Source: Tetrapyrgos nigripes (taxonomy: Eukaryota > Basidiomycota > Agaricomycetes > Agaricales > Campanellaceae). From it: a stretch of DNA of 64,000 bases. The translations under genes and the position numbers were made by a program. Positions 48,301 to 58,834 of the stretch are shown here, piece after piece (the stretch's first letter is position 1; each line of letters opens with the position of its first letter). Below the pieces are notes generated by a model. That model made no database searches and was not told where the DNA came from. It worked only from the letters and a program-made list of their open reading frames with translations. The stretch is from assembly GCA_013368315.1 (NCBI GenBank), contig JAACJM010000135.1, forward strand, positions 165,198 to 229,197. Reading direction: 5' to 3'.

Positions 48301-49409
48301 GAGTGAAAGACTTATACCGGTCCTGAACAATCTGTCAGGTTAAAACCATTAAGTACTAATCAAAATTGACACACCCTGTTTTTCTTGAGTCCTGCGTTGT
48401 TACGCAACTTCTCAAGCCCATTATAATAATCATATAGCGTGACCTTGCCCTGCAACGTCAACACATGGAAATTATTCACCAACTCAAACGTCGCACAAGT
48501 CTGAGGATCCAGATGAGTGGCTGGATAGAGCTGTCTGCGCATCAGCTGCTGCCTCCATTCACCTGCTTGGCTCTTGTCAGCACAATCACAGTAGCTGAGG
48601 TTGACCTGATGTATGCCGTTGGTATGCATTACTGTGAAATTAGACACGGGGCAGGGATTCAGGCAAACTGATCCGAACTGATGACCAAGCTGTATCCTGA
48701 CACCCAAGCTCTTCAAAGGGAGAACCTCGAAATATTTCCTGTTCCATTTCTAAATCAATCCCTGAGACCAGAAAAGAGCATAAAAACAAGCATACACACC
48801 TCCACTACATCAAAAGGACGATACTCGTGGTAATTCCCGCAGCACTCCTCGCACATGAGTCCCAAAAAGATGCAGTCCCTGCAACGATAGATGGGAACAG
48901 CAGATGGTTGTTGAGCCTGGTCTCTTCGACAATGGAGACATAGATCTTGTGAGTAATCCCCCCTCCCTTCATTCCGCATCATCTCAGCCAAATATTCATC
49001 ACGATAGGGTGTCCATTCTTGCAGAGGACGATCCTACATATATTCGAATGAAAAATGAATGGAATAGTTTAAAATTCAATGCACTACTCACCGAAGTTAA
49101 GTACTGTCTTCTGATTTTGACCTCCTCAGCTACACAGGTAGTGGCCAAAATTCCTTCTAGGTCTTTGTCAGGGATTTGGGAGAAAGCTGATTCATACGCG
49201 TCCCCATAGACAAATTCCTCTGATTCCAATACAAGGTTTGACTCCTCCTTGCGCTTCTTCACTGCTTCCGGTAGCTCTTGCACTTCAACTTCCTTGCGTT
49301 TGGTACAGCGCCCATCAGCAGAGACAGATAAATCTGTAAATGTTTGAGATGCAGAGGGTTGAGGCAATCTGACAACATGAGCTGCCTTTGCAAGCTTACG
49401 CAGTGACAT
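45392..49409 (-). pseudogene. KDZ (Kyakuja-Dileera-Zisupton) transposase with CxC-type zinc N-terminus, inactive
   Basis: A minus-strand spliced gene of about ten exons. The N-terminus (from 49409) is charged. The second exon has a cysteine cluster, CLHCRRD then YRCRDC and MCEECCGNYH, of the CxC2 type. The transposase core reads IDACFRLKR, DPGLGTGMAYYVEQ, SYDIACQWHKHL, PKLHIYGHQLLC and GRMDGEGIERPWAH, followed by DDHWGHWNW; the conserved D, D and E lie in the first, third and fifth. A coiled-coil tail includes VEWCKAYSCTRRWEEEV. Breaks: two stops near 47740-47765 (V-stop-VNGVVDL-stop-KGE), a TGA near 45753 and a one-base frameshift beside it. KDZ elements are DNA transposons expanded in basidiomycetes. 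The ends of the element were not found. Confidence 0.88.
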
Positions 49410-49779
49410 TTTTTTCTATTCACAGGCATTGCATTTGAGACATTTTATACTTACACGTGTATTTAGTATTTAGATGTATAAAAACTTAACTAGAACGCGT
49501 ACTGGTACACTAGAGCAGATAGTACTCAACTAGAACGTGTACTGCAGTATCAGTGAGGACCCAGCAGATAGCTGTCTGAGGGTCGCGTACCCTGTTCTCG
49601 GCTCAAAGCCACATCATCAGAATTACTGGGTGGCGCAGGGGTGGCGTTGGCCAGTTACATAACAAAAAATTTTGATTGGACGTAAATTAACTCCCAAGAG
49701 AAATCTACGTAAAAGTGGAAGCAATCTCCCTGTCAGAGTCAGCGAACACGTTCAACATGCTAGTTTTACTTACACTTAC
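49410..49779. other. Upstream flank of the KDZ gene
   Basis: Near 49488-49545 the phrase ACTAGAACG(C/T)GTACTG occurs twice about 45 bp apart (AACTAGAACGCGTACTGG and AACTAGAACGTGTACTGC). It may be part of the element's terminal or promoter region. No gene is seen. Confidence 0.4.
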
Positions 49780-50197
49780 TCAGACTGTTTCTTTCGTGAA
49801 CGACGAGCCTTCTCTTTTGCCGCCAAAAGCTCTCAGTTCCGCAGACGGTACACAAATGCAGAATGTCTTTGTCGGGACTGTACTTCGTCTTGTTCTAGAT
49901 CTGATAGTTGTTTGAAAGCTTGCCTACGCTTGATGTTGGAATCCCTAGCTCAGGCAAGGAGCTCATCACGATTTCTAAGATAATTAGATAGTATACAAAG
50001 ATACCAGAGTATATCACTCACTTTTGGTAGTATTTCACATTCTGCAATGATTTTTTCCATTTTGTTCGCTGCTTGCGCCGAATCTCTATGTATGGTTCCT
50101 GTTCCTCTTCTTCTATTCCCCTCTCCCGAAGCCATACAATCTCATCTAGGCCAGTAAGATGCAGTTGCAGCTCATCAGGAGCATGATATGGTGCCAT
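49780..50197 (-). pseudogene. Coiled-coil protein fragment with two nonsense codons
   Basis: Exons 50197-50022 and 49974-49780 join in phase across a 47-nt intron. The start MAPYHAPDELQLHLTGLDEI is followed by a charged helical stretch (ERGIEEEEQEPYIEIRRKQR) and, in exon 2, KRRQAFKQLSDLEQDEVQSR. Two TGA codons in exon 2 (after DELLA and after VYRLRN) both fit CGA to TGA. A further donor site at 49779 suggests more exons. The family is not recognised; it may belong to the adjacent KDZ element. Confidence 0.5.
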
Positions 50198-51040
50198 GGA
50201 GGAGATGGAGGAGACTGAAATGTATGCAGGAGTCAAAGAGGACACCGTTTTATAAGCAAGATGTTTTGGCAGCAGTGGCAGTGTACAAGCCCCTATTTTC
50301 TCGTTGACTGAATCTCGCTATGCAATCCCTCTGTCCTGCATTTTGTCTCCCTATTTCATACTAGGCAAGGCTTAGATACTTCCTAGTATTATATACTTGA
50401 TCCATACAATATTGTGACTTTGATTCTGCAAACTGTCTTGGAGTAAGTGGTCATATTTTCACAGCGAGTCTCTGTACAGCTCAATATGATTTCACGAAAG
50501 TTTCCTACATCTTGTAACTTATTTTGTACATTCCAAAAAGTATATTTTCATTGTGAACATTCAAAATGACTATCATATATTGTTCTCAAGAATCAGGTCC
50601 TCTTGAGCTCGCACTTCAATGCAGTGGCTATTGGCACATAAAATGGATCACCTCTGAATTACAGTATATTTAACAATTTACAGTAAGAAACAAACAAACT
50701 TTGATTCTTTGTTATGAACAAGTACTCCCAACCTTACAAACTGTAGGAGTAGAAAATTGCGAGGAATATAGATTAAGTCACTCTGATCCACACTCATTAG
50801 GTTGAGCTCTAGACTCACATGGTGAACCACATGCTTGTCCACATCCATTACGACAGTGACGGTGACAATTCAACTGTTACTCCATCCATCGACAACAACC
50901 AGGACTTCAACTTCAATAATATGCAGACTTGTCGCTCAACCTGCGTCCCTCAACTATTTGGTCATAGCACCAGGGAGACTGAAGGGGGCAATAAACCTCT
51001 CCAACATACGAAGTTCTACAATGTGTACACAGGAGATGGG

Positions 51041-51110
51041 GCAGGGACCTATCCATATACCCTGTTGCATAGTGGCCATTGTGCAACCGGGTATATGGAT
51101 AGGACCCTGC
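51041..51110. repeat. 70-bp near-perfect palindrome
   Basis: The 35-bp arms match at 31 of 35 positions with no spacer, centred between 51075 and 51076 in the sequence TGGCCA. The outer ends are GCAGGG and CCCTGC. Confidence 0.9.
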
Positions 51111-51148
51111 AGCAACCTTGTACGGTATGGGACTGTATCCGTTATACG

Positions 51149-51178
51149 GTACCAGTACAAACTGTACAGTACTGGTAC
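51149..51178. repeat. 30-bp inverted repeat
   Basis: Arms GTACCAGTAC and GTACTGGTAC are perfectly complementary and enclose a 10-bp centre containing CTGTACA. It lies 38 bp from the 70-bp palindrome. Confidence 0.85.
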
Positions 51179-51823
51179 AGCGCGGAGCCCTACTTGCAAA
51201 GTTGCAATCCTGTCAGAATATATGTGATCAGTTCTAAAGTCAATACAACTTACTAGAATATTTCCAGCTATTCTTTGCTTTCTCTATGTTGTAACCTGAT
51301 TACAACTTGACGTCATTTTGTGTGATGCGGGTCGACTCATCCTACCTCAAAGTAGACCCTGGATCTGGCCATGCGACGAAAAGAAGATCAGGGGCTCGGA
51401 TCAATGGGGACCATGTAGAGAGTTCGGGTGCTGGTGAGTACCCACTTTGTACTCCCGGAGGTAGGATGAGCTACGATGATATAAGATTAGCGCCGTATCA
51501 TTATCAGGAGTCGAGTGTTGGGAGTGGGATGGCGCAGGGGCATGGCGCGAGAGAAGGTAGTGGTTATTCGGATCCGTATGGTAGTGGTTGGATGGCGGAT
51601 TCGGATGGAGGGAAGGTACGATGAGGTGGTGAAATTGAATACAGAAATTGCTGAACTTGCAAAGGGATACTTGACTTTCAGTTTTGGACGCTATCGTTTC
51701 TGGTTTCCTCTGGTTTCAATGTAGTTGTTTATCCTATTATCTGTGTGCTACATGTACACTATATTTGAAAGGTCGAAATCTGACTCTGTTAGTATCTAGC
51801 ATTTGGCTGCGTAATCGTGGTGC

Positions 51824-53490
51824 CTAATACCCAAATATCGTCGGATCGTCGCTGAAAAGGGCTATCTGGTTCTCTCGGAAATTATCCAGAAGAGCCGTCG
51901 TGTTACGACCGTTCAGCAGCAGCAACATCTGTCGGAGATACTAGTCAGTCCACGATGCTAAAGTTCAAAGAAGAGCACTCCTTACAGGATCCTCCGCTGT
52001 ATACTCATGCCAGCTGGGACCTTCATCGAAAATAGAATCATAAGCAAGGAACAATACAAAGAATACAACCGACTCACGATCAGAACCTGCAGCATCATCC
52101 GGATCCAAGGTATTCGCGAATGAAATCCAATAATCCATCATCATATCGCTCAGTTTAGCTGCAGTTGATGTCACTTCTCTGACTTCAGGGTGCTCTGATA
52201 GCGTCCCAAACACGTAGTAGATCTCTGAAGAGTATGACACTTTCGTCGAATGTGATATTAGGAGATGAATACTCATTGACAATAGATACTTACCTCCCAA
52301 TGACCCTGGAGCAGGAGTCCCAATGACAAAATATTGCACTGGCACAGCGTCTGGATCGGCGAATAGGAATGAGAAAATGGAAATGCCGACTGGAAGTAAT
52401 TGACGATTTATAAAGAATCGGCGTTCAGCATGGAACATGAAATCCATTACTGCTTCCACGTCATTGAAGAATGGCTTGCTACTCGGCGTACTCACATACA
52501 GCCGCAGTACGTTTATATTCGGGATCTAGTCCGAAGGTCTCGTTGCCAGTGTCGAAGGGAGATCTGAGAGAGGGGATGTTTGGGTGTAGAGAAAGAGTTT
52601 TGTTGAATACGTTTTCAAGGTTTTCGAGCTGCCTCTCGCGTTCTGACGGAGTGGCATCTGGTGGTGATGGAGGTGATCCAAGGATTGTATCTCTTATCAT
52701 TTGATCGGTGTTCACGGTCTGGTCGGTGACTAGTGTGGCTGGACGCAAATAATAAGAGATCAATGTGAAATGTACGGGAAGAGAAAAATAAATAAGTACC
52801 TTCGTCCTTATTAATCCCAATCATGATTGCTTCGACGACTCCATCCGGGGGCACAAGAGTAGACGGAATGCCCGGGAGTATTTCATCACCGAAGGTGGGC
52901 AACCAATCACTTGTGGCCGAGGAAAAGAAGATCTGTGCGTTGTTGAACCCGTCAATCATATCAGTAGTGGTGAGGTTCTGGATGCACTCGATATCGTTTG
53001 GGGATGTATCAGGGCATGTGAGTAAGGCTGACATGAAATTATTCCATGTTGCGTTCGCAGCTGGAGATTGAGGAATAATACTCGGTATCCCGTTGATTCC
53101 ATGATCTACTTGTATGTATACGAGCTCGAGAACGGAAAGCCCTGAATGTAGAGGTAGAGCTCACCACAGCCCTCGCTAAACCCTCCATTTGACCGCTTAG
53201 GATCAGGAACTGCAGAGCACGAGCCCCAACGCTTTCCCCGAAGGCCGTAACCTGAACATGCCATACGTGTTTGAAAACCAGAAGACATTGCCAAAGGAGT
53301 TCATAAGCTTACCTTGGACGGATCTCTGCCGAAAGCCGCGATATTTTCTTTGATCCACTGCAATGCCGCGATGTTGTCTTGCAGACCGAGATTCAGGATA
53401 TGAGACCCTGCGTCAGCCTCTCGAGCAACATCATCTCCCCGTGGGAAGCCCAATGGTCCAAATGATAATTGGCGGTGACGAGGATAGTAG
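51824..53490 (-). pseudogene. Type B carboxylesterase/lipase, N-terminally truncated and frameshifted
   Basis: A spliced minus-strand gene read from about 53490 down to a TAG at 51824-51826. Recognisable blocks are GPLGFPRGDD, NLGLQDNIAALQWIKENIAA, the nucleophile elbow VTAFGESVGA (catalytic Ser in GESVG), GINKDEG (acid residue) and IYYVFG. C-terminal exons include 52078-52224, 51986-52020 and 51824-51928. Breaks: the N-terminal third with the oxyanion-hole motif is absent, a frameshift precedes GPLGF near 53465, and another lies after IMEST near 53090. The catalytic His normally just before the IYYVFG block (HGSE-like) is replaced by GSLGE. Such enzymes hydrolyse carboxylic esters and are often secreted. 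This copy cannot be active. Confidence 0.82.
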
Positions 53491-53937
53491 GTGTTCCTTT
53501 GTGATGGAAGGTGTCACTTTTTGCTCAATCTGAACGAGATTTGGGTAGCGAAGAACCTGGTGAGAGCCCGGTGCGCCAACGGGCTTGACAACGAGAGGTG
53601 CATGGTAGTATAAGGGAAACTAGCATGGTTGTTGACGTCAACGGTCCTTAGACCCGGTCCAGACCGAGTCTAGACATTTCGGTTGTAGAGGCCAGTCACG
53701 AGGTAGCTCTCTTTACTACCACCATCATCGTCGACTTGAATGCGCTTACGCTGGCGGATTTTTGACAGTGGTTCTCATTGCCACCAGGTATGTCTCACTT
53801 CCTTACTTTCACTAACCGTGCCCTAATACCCATATTGTACGATAGAGCCTATTTATCTCGTCGGGACTCGCTTTCGACGTCTTCGCTTGGAATAATCTCT
53901 CACCTTCCCTCTCTATATTCCATTGAGCTCTGCCGCC
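53491..53937. other. Intergenic
   Basis: No gene is recognised. It separates the esterase pseudogene from the plus-strand gene remnant at 53938. Confidence 0.4.
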
Positions 53938-55036
53938 ATGCCTGCATACTCCAACGCTCTTACCAAGTCTTTTCTTCAGGCCGTTACCCTCAATGGTAGC
54001 GTTACACCTGACGGGGCACTTGGACGTGTATGGAAAGAAGTGGGAGTAGTGGTAAAAATGTCGATATGCGCACAGTGAGTGTTCTAGTTCTAGTCCATTC
54101 TCTTGTCGCAATCAACGTCCTCACCCTCTGATGCGACAGACACTACATTTGCATTCACCTCATCAAGTCTACCCTTCTGACTCCTCAACGTTATCGTTAT
54201 CATCCTCCAATTCCACCCAATCCCTCCATACCCAACGCACGAGGCTTCACCTATCTGTCCCGTTACTCCGCACTATCCTCCTTCCACATGCCGTCTATCC
54301 TCCAACTGTTCTCTTCGAGAATTCGTTCATTGCAGGCAGGTGTTGCTGGAGTTAAGTGGACAATTGTGACCTTTTAGGGAGTTGGGTCTACAGGAGATGA
54401 AGAAGACGAGGTAGATTGTTTTGGTGACGATGCGTCGAGTGAGTCTTTTAATTCTTTTCCTGCTTACTTCACTAACATCTTCGCTACAGACGATTTCAGC
54501 CTCAAGTTATCATTTATTCCATCACTTTTACCCTCTGAAGTCACATAGAACCCAAGATTTCGTCGAGGCATCCACCCTCTTCTTGTCCTCTCAATCCACC
54601 GAGCCGAGCTCATCACTCGTCTCTCGGCTCATATCCATCTCTTCGAATTGGTTTATAACGTATTGCTGCTGTTTGGAAGGGATGAATGTCACGGTAGTGG
54701 GGAGAGGCGATATTTTTGTGCATTAGGAGTTCCGAGTCTAGGACGTTTGGAAGTTGTGATTACGGGAGATGAACAAGCTGAGGGAAAGAGGCCTAGGATT
54801 TTTCGATGTGGGTCTTGGGTGGACTATGTCGTTGATGACGCGTTGTGAGTCTGTCTTTGTATTTTTCTGTGATGCCTTTTTTCGGTACTGACTTCACTTC
54901 CCTTCCTCGCTACAGTCTCCAAGTTCCACCTCATCGCCAACCGTACACACGTCGAACGCTCCCTTCCCCAGACTACAGTCACTCCAGTAAACCAAGTTAC
55001 CCTCAGGCTCCTGGCCACCCCCAAGACCTAAGTTGA
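53938..55036 (+). pseudogene. Four-exon gene remnant of unknown function with two nonsense codons
   Basis: Exons 53938-54074, 54140-54438, 54490-54844 and 54916-55036 join in phase with GTGAGT donors and ACAG acceptors, giving 303 codons plus stop. TAG codons interrupt exon 2 (54375-54377) and exon 3 (54546-54548). The protein text includes MPAYSNALTKSFLQAVTLNG, an acidic GDEEDEVDCFGDD and LSAHIHLFELVYNVLLLFGR. I recognise no domain. Agreement of four splice phases is the main reason to call it a former gene. Confidence 0.45.
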
Positions 55037-56716
55037 CGACATCCGCCTCCGCCTCCATCCACCCGGAGCGTATGCCCACATACCCACACCATCCTTTCCG
55101 ACTTTCCGACTATGGTCACTATCAGATATACACATACGCCGTCCGCCGCCCCCACTCACCTCACCTTTACCTACCTTTACAACTTTACTATCGCGCCAAC
55201 CCTTGGTCCCTTCGCTTCGCTATCTATTATCCGTTGTGACGCTACCCCCTCTCTTATTTCGACTAGTACGGATACGGATTGAGAAATGGGAAATGAGAAA
55301 GCAGGTCGAGCGCAGGCGGCAGAGCTTGGTTGTCAGGGGGGGGAGGGGGGGGAGGGGTAGTTTTAGTGTCGGTTGACGCTAGGTGGTTTAACATGACCAT
55401 GATATGTCGGAGGTTGTCACGTTCTAAAGAGAGAGCATGGAGAAGGGGAAGGGAGGGTGCAGTGGAGGAAGGGGGAGGTGCTTGGAGGGACCGGTGTAGG
55501 ATAGGCGAGCGCAGAGGAAGCGTGCTATGAGTCTGACTCTAATAGGGCACGGGCGGAGAAGGGGTTCTGAGCCTTGAAGTACTACAAAGACGTTGGGTGG
55601 AGGAGAGGTTTAGCTGGAAGGGGGAAGGGAGAAACGGGGCAGGGGGAGATACGCGTATGGTGAAGTTTGTTTGTGGATCTGGATAAGAATGGGAAGTCTA
55701 AAGATGGTAGGCGGATGGAGAGTGGGGTGGAGACCGACCGAACTTCTGTACTGAGGCCACAGCAGGAACGGCAGAGGAGAGCATGTCAATATTTTGTTTA
55801 GAGCTCGTCCTGGTACTACTACGCGTGTGGTATGCATATCATAGCCTAGGTCTGTCGTCTATCCAGTAGTTCGATTTCAATTCGTTATATGTATATCTCA
55901 AGGCCTCAATTCCAATACAGAATACAGAATACAAAAATCCATTGGTACAACCAACAGGCTTCCCAAATCAGCAGTCGTGTTTGGCCAGGAGCAGGTAGTT
56001 TCTGATGAACTAGCACCGTGCCGTCCGAGGGACTCTCTCCAAATGCGAAACCCTATACGTAGAGGAGGGAGAGGATGACGAAGGATCCAGTGAACTTCAT
56101 TTCAGTTGAAAGGCGAGCACTGAACAACGTTTCAAAGTTGATAAAACTAAAGCATCTCGGGTGAAAGATACCAGGTTTTTATATCCTTGAGGACAAGTTG
56201 GGCGTCTGACACCTCCGGCACTAATGGCACTACCTATTCCGAGTGACGGACCACCGTCAGCGTCAGTCCCTGACCCGTCTACACCGGAGGCTGAACGTCT
56301 CTATTTGCGTTTTCCTCAACTCTCCAGGCCGTATCCAACGGTATAAAATAACTGAACCCTAATTCAAAATCGTCCGCCTTGCACCCTTTTCTGTGTCGCT
56401 AAGCTCCTTCCGATGGTCTACGGCACATAGACGCAATGCTCTCGATTACAAATTTACAATCAATCAATCCTCCGTAAGCATGGCGTTCCGTGCTCCACGG
56501 TGTGTCTCGTGGTTGGCCTGTCTCAGCACGAAGCGAGGAGGTGGTCGTGCTCGAGGACGTTTAATGCTGGAAGAAAAGAAGTCAGTTATGATCATATCAG
56601 ATAATCAGATGGGACGACAGCTCTTAAAAGCTCCTGCTTCAATGTATAACTGAACGCTGACCCAGGCAGCGTCATCTCTCTTTGATACCCCTTGTTTTTC
56701 CTTCTGTCTCTCCACG
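55037..56716. other. Intergenic, with G-tract and a possible broken signal-peptide start
   Basis: A run of G blocks (GGGGGGGG-A-GGGGGGGG-A-GGGG, 55336-55358) could form a G-quadruplex. On the minus strand at 56100 an ATG begins MKFTGSFVILSLLYV, which resembles a secretion signal, but a TAG follows at 56053-56055. This is too little for a gene call. Confidence 0.4.
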
Positions 56717-58065
56717 ATGTCGCAAGCATCGCAGCCCTACCTTTTTACCAGCTCCGACATTGATTCCGTCAAATCTTGGCTTCTTCAAGTTGCGCTCACA
56801 GCACTATTTTATGGTTTCAATGCGACGTTAATGCTACCCCTCTTCGTTCTGTTCTTGTAAGTAGCCATTGAGGTTGCTGTTCTTAGCTTGTCGCTGATGA
56901 GTTCCTTCTCCGCCTTATTTATTCCCTTAGGTCTGATTGGAAACGATTGTCAAGACCGCGATCGATCCTCTTGGCGATTGTGGTCTTTATGCTCATGCTC
57001 ACCACTGCATCTTTTGCACTACGTGTCCAACAGATACTAGCACAGACCCCTCTCCACAGTGCTAATCTTCAAGGACAACGCTATAAGAATATCAAAGCTT
57101 TACAGGGGGTAGTTGGGAGGTCGACTGTAGGCGGCTTGAGAAGTTTTTTTATTGTAGCCAAAAATACTGACATATGTTCCCAGTACGTTATAGGCGACGC
57201 AATCGTGGTTTGGAGGGCGTGGATTCTGTATACCCGGAAACTTCGGGTGAGAATTATCCTGGCTCTCTGTTTAATGGCTTCATTCGGTAAGTCAATAAAC
57301 AGCTGTTTATTCTGTTATTCTTTACTTATTGTTTGCATAGTTGGGGCATTCGTAGACTTAGGACTGGCAACAGCTGAGATTTTTGAAGGTCGCAGTAACA
57401 TTGGAGGGAGTGCGGATAAAGCCTTGATGATGGTTATCCCACTACTCATCACAAACATGGTAGCTACGAGTCTTATTGGCTATAAAGCTTGGTATGTATT
57501 TTCAACCACTCATTCGCTCAAAGTATGTATCACCGATATGTGCTCTGTTTTTCTAGGCTCTATCACCAAGAGGTGATGAAGAACCTGGGCCAGTGCAAAA
57601 CTCAGGCGTCCAAAGCTCAAAAGATTCTGTTCCTCTTGGTTGAGTCAGGTGTAGTTTATTGTGGACTTTGGGTGAGTGATTTTGCGGCTTCAGGACAAGA
57701 TAGATTTACAGTGGCAGAACGAAATACCCAGACCTCACTCTTGATCGTCTCTGTGCTTACCAATAAAAATGCACTAATATTCCAGATTTATAACTGTGTT
57801 TTGCCGTTTCTATCTGTATGTACTTTCTCCCTTTTCTTGACCGCCGAGCCCTGCTAAAATGTACTCGAAGGCTATATACCCAACTGTGATTATTCTCATT
57901 GTGGCCCTGGAAACGTCTAAAGAGGAGAACAGGTCTGCGGTTCGCATGTCTATTTCGCAATCCATCAGATTTGCCTCTGATAGTTTCCAGAGAGAGGAGT
58001 CAGACGAAGACAGAACTTTTTACGAAACAGGATGCACAAGTCGAGCTAGCAACGATTATCCATAG
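56717..58065 (+). CDS. Multi-pass membrane protein of an Agaricomycete family, 303 aa
   Basis: Seven exons: 56717-56856, 56931-57108, 57184-57286, 57341-57491, 57557-57671, 57786-57815, 57871-58065. All phases match (912 nt). Hydrophobic segments include LLQVALTALFYGFNATLMLP, SILLAIVVFMLMLTTASFAL, VRIILALCLMASF, MMVIPLLITNMVATSLIGYK, ILFLLVESGVVYCGLW and YPTVIILIVALE. The text GDAIVVWRAW followed by a positively charged loop, and the late LVESGVVYC block, are typical of a large agaric membrane-protein family whose function is unknown. A hydrophilic cytosolic tail ends at 58065. It is undamaged and likely expressed. The topology (about seven spans) is estimated by eye. Confidence 0.8.
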
Positions 58066-58834
58066 CCTGTAGTTGATATTGCTATCTGCGCTTGTCTTTG
58101 CTAGATGTACGTGTTGCAAACGTGTTAAATTCCCAAAATACGAGAATCTCCAGTGCCATAAATTCCTCATAGGAATATATGATTGTTTGAGGAGGAGTTT
58201 ATTACCGGCTTTGGATGGTTGGACCAAGAGAATATGATGCACCGGGTCCGGGAAGCATCCCAGCGTAATCTACAAATTATTACACGACAGTACACATTAT
58301 ATTTACAGATAGATTATGCCTTCGTCCTCGGGACTCTGATACTAGTAGTCAACGAAAGAAGATCAGTATCCCTTACGCACATAAATACATTCTGTCTCAT
58401 AAAACATAGACATAACGTCGAGGAGGAGGAGGAGGAGGAGGAGGAGGATTCTATTACCACGGCCATGGTTCAAGTGCTGAACGCCGGGTTCCGGGAAGCA
58501 CCCCGATGTACCTATCTAATACATCATCGTTCCCGGGGCTATCAACTAGCAAATCCAGACCGGAGACCGTGGGCGGGGGCATGGACGTACACCTAAAGGT
58601 TGGGGACCTAGCTAACAATTCCTGGCCCTCCACCAACCACAACGACCCAGAATCACTAATCCAGTCTGAACCTCATAATCTCATTACGAGGTAGGGTCGA
58701 CTCTGTAACCGGACAGATGCTCAAAGCTATCGACTTGTACGACTTCAAACTATTCATTTCCTATTCTGCTATACAACTAAACGTTCTCCTCTTCTACTCA
58801 GTAGCTTTTGAGACTCCGGCCCTCAACACTAATT
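58066..58834. other. Intergenic with GAG microsatellite
   Basis: A (GAG)n run occupies about 58420-58448. Two diverged copies of a block containing CCGGG(T)TCCGGGAAGCA(T/C)CCC lie near 58241-58266 and 58480-58505. No gene is supported. Confidence 0.45.

Larger units (their letters stand above)
50198..51823. other. Intergenic region with palindromes
   Basis: No gene is supported. Two strong inverted repeats at 51041-51110 and 51149-51178 are listed separately. A third pair, CTCATCCTACCTC (near 51333) and GAGGTAGGATGAG (near 51459), lies about 125 bp apart. Confidence 0.5.

Noticed and set aside
56053..56100. Small secreted protein starting MKFTGSFVIL
   Set aside because: The frame stops after 15 codons, and no intron rescues it convincingly.
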